A DNA stretch of 22,798 nucleotides from Deltaproteobacteria bacterium UBA6106 (GTDB taxonomy: Bacteria > Desulfobacterota > Syntrophorhabdia > Syntrophorhabdales > Syntrophorhabdaceae). The notes below the pieces were generated by a model. The model was not told the DNA's origin. It did no database searches and worked only from the letters and a program-made list of their open reading frames with translations. Shown here piece after piece: positions 1 through 7,455 of this stretch. The stretch spans positions 7,910 through 30,707 of the forward strand of contig DIWM01000043.1 in the NCBI GenBank assembly GCA_002428485.1. The letters are read 5' to 3'. A program made the position numbers and the translations under genes. Positions within the stretch are counted from its first letter, which is position 1. Each line of letters begins with the position of its first letter.

Positions 1-118
1 CCTCGCCTCACGACGGTTTGCTATAGGAACGGTTTCATTGCGAGGTTAGTCTCGAGCAACAAGTCCGACACTGTGCTAATGACTTATCCGGGATAAATTA
101 TCTCACTAAAATATTTTC
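1..118. other. 5' flank without a recognisable gene
   Basis: I see no supported coding sequence here on either strand. A short inverted repeat (GCGAG near 40, CTCG near 51) could be the tail of a terminator of a gene lying outside the window, but it lacks a clear T-run. Confidence 0.4.
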
Positions 119-146
119 TTGACATCGTAAAAATGCTTGTTATAAA
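119..146 (+). promoter_or_regulatory. sigma70-like promoter of the AprA-like/TRAP locus
   Basis: A perfect -35 box TTGACA (119-124) and a -10 box TATAAA (141-146) are separated by 16 bp. Transcription would begin near 153, giving a leader of about 100 nt before the ATG at 251, which has the ribosome-binding site AGGAGG at 239-244. The TGGA-TAG-TCCA inverted repeat at 161-171 lies just downstream of the predicted start and may be a repressor site. Confidence 0.65.
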
Positions 147-158
147 ATTAATTGGTAT

Positions 159-172
159 TATGGATAGTCCAA
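159..172. promoter_or_regulatory. candidate operator for the GntR regulator
   Basis: TATGGA-TAG-TCCAA contains the inverted repeat TGGA/TCCA with a 3-nt centre and sits over the predicted transcription start. A related string, TATGGA-AGTGA-CCAA, occurs at 5800-5814 just ahead of the GntR-family gene. Two similar sites, one at the structural operon and one at the regulator, are what local autoregulation would look like. The similarity is short and may be chance. Confidence 0.3.
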
Positions 173-250
173 AAGACCTTTATGTGCAGTACAACCCTTT
201 TAAATATAACAATGCAGTGAGTTTAGAGGAGAGCGGGCAGGAGGATTAAT

Positions 251-2236
251 ATGAACTGGGAAGATGTAGTAAGGGAGTCCGGAAAGCCGATGGAGTGGCC
301 TTATCCCGTGAGGTATGGTGTGGTAAACGACGTGGATGTAGATGTTGTTGTTCTTGGAGGTGGTCCCGGCGGCTGCATGGCGGCAATAAGCGCGGCAAGA
401 AAGGGTTGCACCGTTGCCCTTCTGGACAAGGCATACCCGAAAAGGTCCGGGGGCGGCTCAGGGTTTGACCACTGGCTCAATACGCCCAATCCGGCCTCAA
501 ACATTACGCCTGAGGATTGCGTGGAATGGGAGGCTGTCACCTACAAGGGGTACTCCAATTCCCTCTCGCGGTATATAGCGGCCAGGGAGGCCTACGATAC
601 ACTTCTTGAGATCGAGAAGATGGGCGCCAAGGTAAGGGATCTTGACGACGATTTCAAGGGCGCTCCCTTCAGGGATGAGAAGACGAAATTTGTATTCTGC
701 TACGATTACGAGAACAGGTTTCAGTTTCGTGTCTGGGGGGCAACCTTCAAACCTGCCATATTCAACGAGTGCCTGCGGCTGGGTGTGCAGGTCTTCGACA
801 GGGTTGTGGCCACGAGCCTGTTGACCGAAGGAGGAAAACAGGGTGCAAGGGTGGTAGGCGCCACCGGGATCAACATGAGAACCGGCGAATTTTATATTTT
901 CCGCGCAAAGGCTACCATAAATGCCATGTCCTGTCATCAGACGAGCTGGCGTTTTTCTACAGAGTCTATCGGGCTTGATATGTTCAAACCGAATATCACC
1001 GGCGACGGCCCGGCCATCATGTGGCGGGCGGGTGTCGAACTGGCCCAGATGGAGAGAAGCAGGGCGGCTGTCCCGCCGGGATATGAATATCCGTCCTACG
1101 GGACGGGCAACTGGTGGAATACGTGGCATCCTGCCAGCATGGTGGATGCAAACGGTAAGGAGGTCCCCTACGTTGATGCCGGGGGGAATGTGGTCCCCGT
1201 GGAAGAGAGGTGCAGGCCGAGACCGGGCCAAAAGTTCATTGCCGAACGTTCCCGCGATCCACAATACAGCAAACCGACGATGCTCCCTGATCTGGCAGAC
1301 CGCATCCGGAAAGGGGAGTTTGTTCTGCCCCTCTATGCGGACCTTGCCGGCATGCCCTGGTATGAAAGAAAAGTGATCTGGGGCCTTATGGTGGGAAATG
1401 AGGGAAGGACAAAGATCCCTGTGCTGCTCAACTATGCTGCGGCAGGGTTTGATGCACAGAGAGATATGCTCCAGAACTACTTCACCTTAAGCGGTGAGCC
1501 CTATCCGAGCATGGATGCTACCCTTGCGCTCGGGCCGTACCGGATGGAGGCCTTCGGCAATGGCGGAGAGGTTGTGGTAGACTGGGACCTCAGGACCAAC
1601 CTGGAGGGTCTCTATGCGGTGGGAGACGCTATCCTGGCCGGAAATTACTACTACCACGCCTGCGCTACCGGAAGGTATGCCGGCCGGAAAGCGGCCGAAT
1701 ATGCCCTGAAGCTGAACGACGCGCCTTCGATCGACACCGCCCAGATAGAGAGGGAAAAGACCAGGGTCTATGCGCCCACGGAAAGAAAACCGGGGAAGGA
1801 CTGGATAGACTGGAAGGAATTGCGTTTCGCCGGCGCCAGGGCCATGCAGAACTACTGCGGGGGCTTACGGAACGAAGGCCTCATGAAGACAGGACTGAAA
1901 TGGATCCGCGACATTAAGGAAGAGCACTACCCCGAGACATACGCGAGCAACCCCCACATACTGCTGCGTGTTCTGGAGACGTACAACATTCTGACCATCG
2001 ACGAGGTCATCCTTCAGGCATGTCTTGCCCGGAAGGCGAGCAGCGAGGTTCTGGGCCACTTCCGACAGGACTGCCCTGAGATCGACCCGCCGGAGTGGCG
2101 CAAATGGGTTACCATAAAACAAGCGGACGGCGAAACGAATATTGGAGAGCTGCCGCTTGACTTTCATGGGAATTTAGCCGGTAACTACGAAGCTCATAAT
2201 CCGGACTACAAGGGTTACATGAAGAAGAAACCGTAG
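251..2236 (+). CDS. AprA-like FAD-dependent oxidoreductase (fumarate reductase/APS reductase flavoprotein family)
   Basis: A cytoplasmic FAD enzyme of the succinate dehydrogenase/fumarate reductase flavoprotein superfamily, closest in layout to adenylylsulfate reductase alpha. The N-terminal Rossmann dinucleotide-binding motif is GGGPGG (residues 36-41), with LLDK (57-60) ending the second strand. The C-terminal FAD segment is AVGDAILAGNYYYHACATGR. The tail contains EWRKWV and a short hydrophobic stretch resembling the AprA C-terminus. No signal peptide. It is 661 aa, near AprA length. The start is supported by AGGAGG seven bases before the ATG. The downstream gene encodes an AprB-like ferredoxin only 21 bp away, so a two-subunit enzyme is likely. 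The AprA active-site signature around its catalytic His (SHSGEAGFW) is not recognisable; the region reads LSGEPYPSM. I therefore do not call it APS reductase; the true substrate is unknown and may be what the adjacent TRAP system imports. Confidence 0.8.
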   Translation: MNWEDVVRESGKPMEWPYPVRYGVVNDVDVDVVVLGGGPGGCMAAISAARKGCTVALLDKAYPKRSGGGSGFDHWLNTPNPASNITPEDCVEWEAVTYKGYSNSLSRYIAAREAYDTLLEIEKMGAKVRDLDDDFKGAPFRDEKTKFVFCYDYENRFQFRVWGATFKPAIFNECLRLGVQVFDRVVATSLLTEGGKQGARVVGATGINMRTGEFYIFRAKATINAMSCHQTSWRFSTESIGLDMFKPNITGDGPAIMWRAGVELAQMERSRAAVPPGYEYPSYGTGNWWNTWHPASMVDANGKEVPYVDAGGNVVPVEERCRPRPGQKFIAERSRDPQYSKPTMLPDLADRIRKGEFVLPLYADLAGMPWYERKVIWGLMVGNEGRTKIPVLLNYAAAGFDAQRDMLQNYFTLSGEPYPSMDATLALGPYRMEAFGNGGEVVVDWDLRTNLEGLYAVGDAILAGNYYYHACATGRYAGRKAAEYALKLNDAPSIDTAQIEREKTRVYAPTERKPGKDWIDWKELRFAGARAMQNYCGGLRNEGLMKTGLKWIRDIKEEHYPETYASNPHILLRVLETYNILTIDEVILQACLARKASSEVLGHFRQDCPEIDPPEWRKWVTIKQADGETNIGELPLDFHGNLAGNYEAHNPDYKGYMKKKP

Positions 2237-2257
2237 CCAGACGAGGAGGAAGAGATA

Positions 2258-2581
2258 ATGAAGAATGAAAAAACCCAGGTGGACGATCACGGGCAGAAGT
2301 GTTACGCTTTTCCAAACAAACCTACCCCAGGCATGCCCGTTGTTATTGACGAGACCAAATGTACAGGGTGCAACAAGTGTGTAAACATATGCACCACAGA
2401 TGTTCTGGTGGCGAATCCGGAGAAGGGCAAGCCGCCCATCATTGTGTACCCGGAAGAGTGCTGGTATGCAGGTTGTTGCGTGGCGGAGTGCCCGGCGCCC
2501 GGCGCCCTTACCATGAGGCACCCCTTGATGATGCGGGTACATTACAAGAATAAAGAGACTGGAGAGATTAACAGGGTATAG
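2258..2581 (+). CDS. AprB-like ferredoxin subunit, probable electron-transfer partner of the AprA-like protein
   Basis: A 107-aa Fe-S protein. Cluster I is the textbook CTGCNKC-x3-C (C35, C38, C41, C45). The second motif is CWYAGCCVAECP (C68, C73, C74, C78): AprB has CxxCxxCxxxC here, and the second cysteine is replaced by Ala71 while an extra Cys73 appears, so cluster II may be ligated differently. The tail (MMRVHYKNKETG) resembles the AprB stretch after the clusters, but the long C-terminal arm that wraps AprA is missing (107 versus about 150 aa). The gene starts 21 bp after the flavoprotein gene with GAGGAAGAG as ribosome-binding site. It probably passes electrons to or from the flavoprotein's FAD; the external redox partner is unknown. 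Confidence 0.8.
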   Translation: MKNEKTQVDDHGQKCYAFPNKPTPGMPVVIDETKCTGCNKCVNICTTDVLVANPEKGKPPIIVYPEECWYAGCCVAECPAPGALTMRHPLMMRVHYKNKETGEINRV

Positions 2582-2758
2582 AAAATGAATAGTACAAATT
2601 TCCGGATCATGATGCAAAAGGGATTAAATTCCCGGAATCTGAGCGGGGAATTACAAGGCCTGCCTTTCTGCACAAACATCCGGAGGAAGAGTGCAAGCTC
2701 GAGGTTGTTATACGGGTAATATCCCGACAATCAAAATCAGGGAAAGGAGGATTGTTTT
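2582..2758 (+). other. intergenic spacer with a hairpin between the redox genes and the transporter genes
   Basis: The arms AATTCCC (2627-2633) and GGGAATT (2646-2652) form a 7-bp stem with a 12-nt loop and no following T-run. It could be a processing or mRNA-stabilising hairpin that lets the binding protein be made in a different amount from the enzyme. A strong ribosome-binding site (AAAGGAGG, 2744-2751) precedes the next gene. No gene is seen. Confidence 0.35.
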
Positions 2759-3811
2759 ATGAAAAGCATTGCTCATCGAATTGTGTTGTTGACGGTACTG
2801 GTCTTCGCAATGAGTCTTTTTCACGGCACTGTTATGGCCCAGGCAAAGAAGTATGAGGTGGAAATCTCCGGCCTCTGGACAGGCACCAACCCCTATACCA
2901 TTGCCGTCTATTGGGCTGAACTGATCAACAAGAACAGCAAGATCGTTAAGGCGATAGCACGTGAAGGCAGGGGACCTGCGGTCGATATGAAGACCTTGAT
3001 CATGAAGCCCGAAAAAAGGCAGAACCTTGTCTTCTTCCAGGTTGAGGACGAGGTGTGGGCCGCGAAGCAGCAGATTGGCGACTGGAAAAATTTTGCCGGG
3101 AAGTATAATCTTGACAATTTCCGCCACATCGCCTTCGGAGGCTTCACTGTGGACGTGCTGATGACGACAAACCCGAAGATCAGGACGCTAAAGGATATGA
3201 ACGGAAAGAGTACGGTCATATCCAACGTCTCAGGGGCTTCCTCAAAGGCCAAGGCGTTCATGGAGATATTCCAGGCAGCGGGCGTCACGCCCAAGTACCA
3301 GTACCTGGGCATGAACTCCATGACTGATGCGGCGAGGGATGGGACAGTAGATGTGATCCACGGAGGCGTGAATCCGGTAGGGTCGGGCAAATGGGAACCA
3401 TCCCCCTATCTGAATGAACTGTTTGCAATGAAGACCGTCTATCCCATATCGATCGACAAGGAGGTACTGGCGAAGATGAAACAGGCCACAGGCCACCCCG
3501 GTACGATCGTGACGATACCTGCCGGCCAGATCGGAAAGGAGAACAAGACGCCTACGACAGCGCTTGGAAAGTGCATGAACTGGGGCGTCGATGCATCCAT
3601 GCCGGATGAGGTGGTCGCGGAGATTCTCAGGGTCTACGTGGAGAACATCGACAAGTTCCAGCAGTTGAGCCCTGCTGCGCGGATCATCACAAAGAAGACC
3701 GTTGCAGCGGTGGAGGTGCCCGAGACGAGGATGCACCCGGCAGCGGTGAAGTTCTATAAGCAGAACAAGATACCTATGACCGGGCTCAAAGAGGCCGGCA
3801 TAATTCAATAA
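2759..3811 (+). CDS. TAXI-family TRAP transporter solute-binding protein
   Basis: A periplasmic substrate-binding protein of a tripartite ATP-independent transporter, TAXI type. An N-terminal signal peptide (basic MKSIAHR, hydrophobic core, cleavage after about VMAQA near residue 29) directs export. The mature chain shows TAXI features: GLWTGTNPYTIAV at the start, the mid-domain RTLKDMNGKSTVISNVSGASSK, and VDVIHGGVNP. TAXI proteins typically bind small carboxylates such as glutamate, 2-oxoglutarate or related acids. At 350 aa it has normal family length. It lies between the AprAB-like pair and the membrane permease and shares their strand, so the ligand may be the substrate, or a precursor of the substrate, of the flavoprotein. 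The ligand cannot be read from the sequence. Confidence 0.88.
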   Translation: MKSIAHRIVLLTVLVFAMSLFHGTVMAQAKKYEVEISGLWTGTNPYTIAVYWAELINKNSKIVKAIAREGRGPAVDMKTLIMKPEKRQNLVFFQVEDEVWAAKQQIGDWKNFAGKYNLDNFRHIAFGGFTVDVLMTTNPKIRTLKDMNGKSTVISNVSGASSKAKAFMEIFQAAGVTPKYQYLGMNSMTDAARDGTVDVIHGGVNPVGSGKWEPSPYLNELFAMKTVYPISIDKEVLAKMKQATGHPGTIVTIPAGQIGKENKTPTTALGKCMNWGVDASMPDEVVAEILRVYVENIDKFQQLSPAARIITKKTVAAVEVPETRMHPAAVKFYKQNKIPMTGLKEAGIIQ

Positions 3812-3853
3812 TGCGCCAGGGTTGACTGTCTTCAGAGAATAACGGAGGTAATA

Positions 3854-5737
3854 ATGAAAGGCGGTGTGGATGGATTCACGAAGATAGCGGTAATCGTAGT
3901 GGCCTTTCTCATGGTGATCTACCAGATGGTCTCCTCGCAAGTACTCCTGTTGTCCAGTGTTCCCTATCTTAACCTGCATCTCCTTTTCGGCCTGGTGGTT
4001 GTTTTTCTCGCCCAGGCAAGGGACGGAAGGTCGACGGCATTCCGTCTGTGGATGGCCTTTGTTGTAATCATGGCGGTCCTTGCACTCGGCTATATACAGC
4101 TTAACTGGCAGGAGATACAGGAGCGCGCCTATTTCAACACGACCGTTGACCTTGTGGCGGGGATCATGGCCATTCTTCTTGTGCTGGAGGCAACGAGGCT
4201 TGCAACAGGATGGTTTCTCTCGGTCATGGCCATCGGGGCGGTCATTTACGGGTTTGTAGGTGCGCGATTGCCTGCGCCCTTCACGATCCAGTCCATGGGA
4301 TTCGAACAGACCATGACAAACCTCTCGGTAGGGCTTGATACGGGTATCTACGCCTTTCTTCCCATCTCAGCTAATTTTCTGTTTCTTTTTATTCTCTTTG
4401 GAGGAGTCCTCTCCGGCACCGGCGCGGACAAATTCTTTTTGACCCTTGGCAAAATCGTTATGAGCAAGATACGCGGCGGTGCGGCGATGATGGCGGTGCT
4501 GGCCAGTTGCGGCATAGGGATGATCACAGGCAGCGCGGCCGCCAACGCCGCCGTAGTGGGTACAGTGACGATACCGCTCATGAAGCGGTTTGGATTCAAG
4601 CCCGAGGAGGCGGGGGGCATTGAGGCGGCAGCATCAAACGGGGGCCAGATCATGCCTCCCATCATGGGTATGAGCGCCTTTGCCATGGCCGGTCTCACGG
4701 GCATACCCTATGTAACGATCGCAAAGATGGCCATACTCCCTGCGCTTATTTACTTCGGGGTGATCGGTCTCTATGTATATCTCGTCGCAGGGAAGCACAG
4801 GCTCCCCATGGCCGCGAAGGAGCCCATAGACGGCAAGGAGCTCGCCCTTTCGTCCATCAACTTTGTGTTGCCGATCCTGCTCATTGTGGTCATGATGGTA
4901 CACGGTTTTTCCGTCAACTATATAGGTTTCTGGGCTATCGTCACCACCGTTGGCATCTCGCTCATACGAAAAAAGACGAGGCCTACATTCACTCAGTTTG
5001 TCAACGGATTTGTCTCGGGAACGGTCCAGGCCGCCGGTATCGGCGTGACTACCGCCGCAGTAGGCATTATTCTGGCGACCCTTACAATGAGCGGACTAAG
5101 CGTGAAGCTCGTGCTCGGGATCGAAACGTGGAGCCTCGGAAGCCTTTTCCTGGCCCTGGTTCTTGTGCAGGTCATTACAGTTGCTATGGGATGCGCGGGC
5201 GCCTCCATCACCGCATATATCATCGTCACCATCTTCGCAGTCCCGGCGCTCCAGAAGATGGGCGTGCCCTTTGACGTTGGTCACTTCTTTGCCATGTTCA
5301 TAAGCGTATTCGCCTTCCTTACCCCCCCTGTTGCCCTGGTCTCCCTGATCACTGCAAAGATTGCTGAGGCGCCTTATATGAAAACGGCAAAGGAGTCCTG
5401 CAAGGCGGCCCTTGCCGGTTTTTTTATTCCCTATATTTTTGTCTACTGCCCGGTCCTGCTCCTGAAGCCGAAGGAGCCGGTTTTTGCGGTGGTGGCGGTG
5501 GTGACCTCTCTGCTCTGCCTTGCGAGCTTCCAGTTCTCCTTCGTGGGGTTTCTTTTCTCAGATCTTAATCTCAGAGAACGGGGGTTATTTTTTGCGGCAG
5601 CATTAGTGTCATTAGTTTCCCTGGTTGAGCGGAGTTTTCCTCTTGCTGTTGTTGGTGCTGCAATCTTTGTCGCCTCTATCGTCTGGCACAGAGCGAGGAT
5701 CATGCCGAAAGGGGCTCGATTGGAACCATCGCAGTAG
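3854..5737 (+). CDS. TRAP transporter permease, fused 4TM/12TM type
   Basis: Inner-membrane permease of the TAXI-TRAP system; it couples an ion gradient to uptake of the ligand delivered by the binding protein encoded 42 bp upstream. At 627 aa it is the fused form, in which the small DctQ-like and large DctM-like membrane parts are one chain. Hydrophobic segments run along most of the length. The DctM-like core contains the diagnostic GMITGSAAANAAVVGTVTIP and GGIEAAASNGGQIMPPIMG stretches (about residues 220-280), with the second inverted half carrying MGCAGASITAYI and FLTPPVALVS. The start ATG follows GGAGGTAATA. The C-terminal 100 residues hold extra hydrophobic helices, as often in TAXI permeases. 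Confidence 0.9.
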   Translation: MKGGVDGFTKIAVIVVAFLMVIYQMVSSQVLLLSSVPYLNLHLLFGLVVVFLAQARDGRSTAFRLWMAFVVIMAVLALGYIQLNWQEIQERAYFNTTVDLVAGIMAILLVLEATRLATGWFLSVMAIGAVIYGFVGARLPAPFTIQSMGFEQTMTNLSVGLDTGIYAFLPISANFLFLFILFGGVLSGTGADKFFLTLGKIVMSKIRGGAAMMAVLASCGIGMITGSAAANAAVVGTVTIPLMKRFGFKPEEAGGIEAAASNGGQIMPPIMGMSAFAMAGLTGIPYVTIAKMAILPALIYFGVIGLYVYLVAGKHRLPMAAKEPIDGKELALSSINFVLPILLIVVMMVHGFSVNYIGFWAIVTTVGISLIRKKTRPTFTQFVNGFVSGTVQAAGIGVTTAAVGIILATLTMSGLSVKLVLGIETWSLGSLFLALVLVQVITVAMGCAGASITAYIIVTIFAVPALQKMGVPFDVGHFFAMFISVFAFLTPPVALVSLITAKIAEAPYMKTAKESCKAALAGFFIPYIFVYCPVLLLKPKEPVFAVVAVVTSLLCLASFQFSFVGFLFSDLNLRERGLFFAAALVSLVSLVERSFPLAVVGAAIFVASIVWHRARIMPKGARLEPSQ

Positions 5738-5799
5738 AGAAACAGGCATTCAAAAGGCAGTTCGATGGGAGGTGGATTATTGTTCCCGATGCATATAAG

Positions 5800-5814
5800 T
5801 ATGGAAGTGACCAA
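5800..5814. promoter_or_regulatory. possible second copy of the GntR operator
   Basis: TATGGA-AGTGA-CCAA resembles the site at 159-172, with a 5-nt instead of 3-nt centre. It lies about 40-55 bp upstream of the regulator's likely start codon. It is short, so the assignment is weak. Confidence 0.2.
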
Positions 5815-5855
5815 TCGCAGATGATATATTGATTTCACCGGCAGCGGGTCAAAGG

Positions 5856-6569
5856 ATGAAAAAGGATATAACCCACCTTCTCAACCCACCTAAGAAAGAA
5901 AAACTGCACGAGGGTATCGTTGCGCAGATCAAGACTCTCATCCATTCGAAGAAGCTGGGTATAGGCGACAGGCTCCCGGCGGAGAGGGAGCTGGCGAAAC
6001 TCTTTCAGGTGAGCAGGGTTGTGATCAGGGAGTCTCTCCGATCCCTTGAGCAGTCCGGTCTTATTGAGATCAAGGCCGGTCCTTCAGGCGGCCCCTTTGT
6101 TGCGTACAACCTGCACAAGCCGATCTTTGATGCTGCGCACGACTTGCTGGATCAGGGAAAGTTGAGTCTGCCATACTTTCTGGAGGCGCGCCAGGCGATA
6201 GAGCATGTGACGGTGAAGCGCGCCGCCGAAAAGGCGAACCCCGATGATCTGGAGAGATTGAGACGGATAAACGAAGGGCTTCTAAAAGACATAGAGGAAC
6301 CGGCTAAGCTTCGGGAACACAACACGGCTTTTCACATTGCCATCGCGGAGATCGCCGGAAACCCTCTGTTGAAGCTGATGGTACAGTCGCTCCTCGACCT
6401 TCTCGGCGTGGTTTTTCCTTATGCAAGCCAGTCAAAAGACTTTATCAGACATACCTACGAACGCCATGTGGCTATCCTTGATGCGATGGCGAAGCGGGAC
6501 ATCGGCAGATGCGAGGAATTGATGGCGCTTGATGCAGGATATACGGCAAACCTTCAGGTCGATCGCTGA
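5856..6569 (+). CDS. GntR-family transcriptional regulator, FadR subfamily
   Basis: A 237-aa repressor-type regulator. The N-terminal winged helix-turn-helix (about residues 8-78) shows the family signature GDRLPAERELAKLFQVSR followed by VVIRESLRSLEQSGLIE. The C-terminal all-helical FadR/FCD ligand domain includes FLEARQAIEH, the metal/ligand segment HNTAFHIAIAEIAGNPLL and a late ERHVAILDAMAKRD. FCD domains commonly bind organic acids. I chose the ATG at 5856; a TTG at 5829 in the same frame would add nine residues, and neither has a good ribosome-binding site. It follows the TRAP permease by about 120 bp on the same strand, so it probably controls the locus and senses the imported acid or a product of it. 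Confidence 0.85.
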   Translation: MKKDITHLLNPPKKEKLHEGIVAQIKTLIHSKKLGIGDRLPAERELAKLFQVSRVVIRESLRSLEQSGLIEIKAGPSGGPFVAYNLHKPIFDAAHDLLDQGKLSLPYFLEARQAIEHVTVKRAAEKANPDDLERLRRINEGLLKDIEEPAKLREHNTAFHIAIAEIAGNPLLKLMVQSLLDLLGVVFPYASQSKDFIRHTYERHVAILDAMAKRDIGRCEELMALDAGYTANLQVDR

Positions 6570-6617
6570 GGGTATCAACACAGGGATATTGCAAGGGAAG
6601 GGCTTGCGAAGGATAAC

Positions 6618-7301
6618 ATGGAAGATATAAAGATCTATCTCGAACCTACTGAAGCGATCGATTCCGGCCATGAGGACGTCCGCCGCGTTGCCATGGAGCT
6701 GACCTCTCCTTTTACCGAAGAGGCGGAGAAGGCGCAGGCGCTCTTCTATTTTGTGCGGGACCGGATACATTACAGCGTCTATATGGTTTCCACCAGATTC
6801 GAGGATTTTGTGGCCAGCGCTGTGTTGGCCTGGGAGAGAGGTTACTGCGTCCAGAAGGCCATCCTCCTTGCCGCCCTGGCCCGGGCAGCGGGCATCCCCT
6901 CGCGCCTTGTCCTTGCCAGGATAAAAAACCACAGGATCTCAAGGGAGCTTGTCGCCCAGACGGGTATTGATTTTTTTCCCAGCCACGGGTATACGCAGTT
7001 CTTGCTCGGCGGAAAATGGGTGAGCGTTACCCCTGCCTTTGATAAGGAGATCTGCGAAAAATCGGGTGTCCCCGTTGTTGAATTCGACGGTGTCCATGAT
7101 GCGCCCCTCGCTCCGTATGACCTCTCGGGCAATCCCTACATCGAGTATATCGAGAAATACGAGCCCCAGGCAGATTTCCCCTTCGAGTGGGTGAGGAGTA
7201 AGGTTGTGCGTATCTGGGGAGAGAAATCCTCCTGGCTTACCATGGAAGCATCAAAAGGCCACAAGATGCCGTTGACGGGCTATGTGTTTCGATCAGAATG
7301 A
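6618..7301 (+). CDS. transglutaminase-like domain protein
   Basis: A 227-aa soluble protein with a papain-like transglutaminase core. The likely triad is Cys77 (ERGYCVQKA), His123 (PSHGYTQ) and Asp142 (TPAFDKE), spaced as in the family. The segment AILLAALARAAGIPSRLVLARI after the cysteine is the conserved helix and strand of the fold. There is no signal peptide, so a cytoplasmic peptidase- or amidase-like activity is more likely than protein cross-linking; the substrate is unknown. The start has GAAGGA eight bases upstream of the ATG. It follows the GntR gene by 48 bp and may be the last gene of the same unit, suggesting the locus handles an amide or peptide-linked compound, which is inference. 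Confidence 0.8.
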   Translation: MEDIKIYLEPTEAIDSGHEDVRRVAMELTSPFTEEAEKAQALFYFVRDRIHYSVYMVSTRFEDFVASAVLAWERGYCVQKAILLAALARAAGIPSRLVLARIKNHRISRELVAQTGIDFFPSHGYTQFLLGGKWVSVTPAFDKEICEKSGVPVVEFDGVHDAPLAPYDLSGNPYIEYIEKYEPQADFPFEWVRSKVVRIWGEKSSWLTMEASKGHKMPLTGYVFRSE

Positions 7302-7336
7302 TTCCCCACAGCCTTGCTGCGGGGTAACATTGTTAC
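7300..7336. repeat. interspersed palindromic repeat, copy A
   Basis: The core CCCCACAGC-CTT-GCTGCGGGG forms a 9-bp stem with one mismatch, followed by the small palindrome GTAACA-T-TGTTAC (7324-7336). The same element, preceded by TGATT, occurs at 7396 and 8628 in the same orientation. It lies directly after the transglutaminase stop codon, between convergent genes, and can act as a terminator or mRNA 3' stabiliser. Confidence 0.7.
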
Positions 7337-7370
7337 CTCTCCCCTTGCGGGAGAGGGCAGGGTGAGGGGG
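7336..7370. repeat. REP-like CCTCTCCC hairpin element
   Basis: CCTCTCCC (7336-7343) and GGGAGAGG (7349-7356) pair as a perfect 8-bp stem around CTTGC, followed by GCAGGGTGAGGGGG. This matches a widespread extragenic repeat motif of many bacterial genomes. With copies A and B it forms a cluster of three hairpins in the 154-bp convergent spacer. Confidence 0.65.
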
Positions 7371-7395
7371 CATGATCATGCTGTTTCTATCCTCT

Positions 7396-7429
7396 GATTC
7401 CCCGCAGCTTGCTACGGGGAAGTTCATTA
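7396..7429. repeat. interspersed palindromic repeat, copy B
   Basis: GATT-CCCCGCAGC-TT-GCTACGGGG followed by AAGTTCATTA. The stem is 9 bp with one mismatch. It shares about 33 of 34 positions in layout with copy C, including the trailing AGTTCATTA, so the unit is about 34 bp and longer than the stem itself. Confidence 0.7.
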
Positions 7430-7455
7430 GGCGATGATATGGATTGATGGGCCAT

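Noticed and set aside
497..1264. 255-codon open frame on the minus strand inside the AprA-like gene
   Set aside because: It is antisense to a well-supported enzyme, shows no family motif, and is a product of codon bias.
4299..4312. GGATTCGAAC, resembling the T-arm of a tRNA read on the minus strand
   Set aside because: It lies inside the TRAP permease coding region and no acceptor stem or anticodon arm fits around it.
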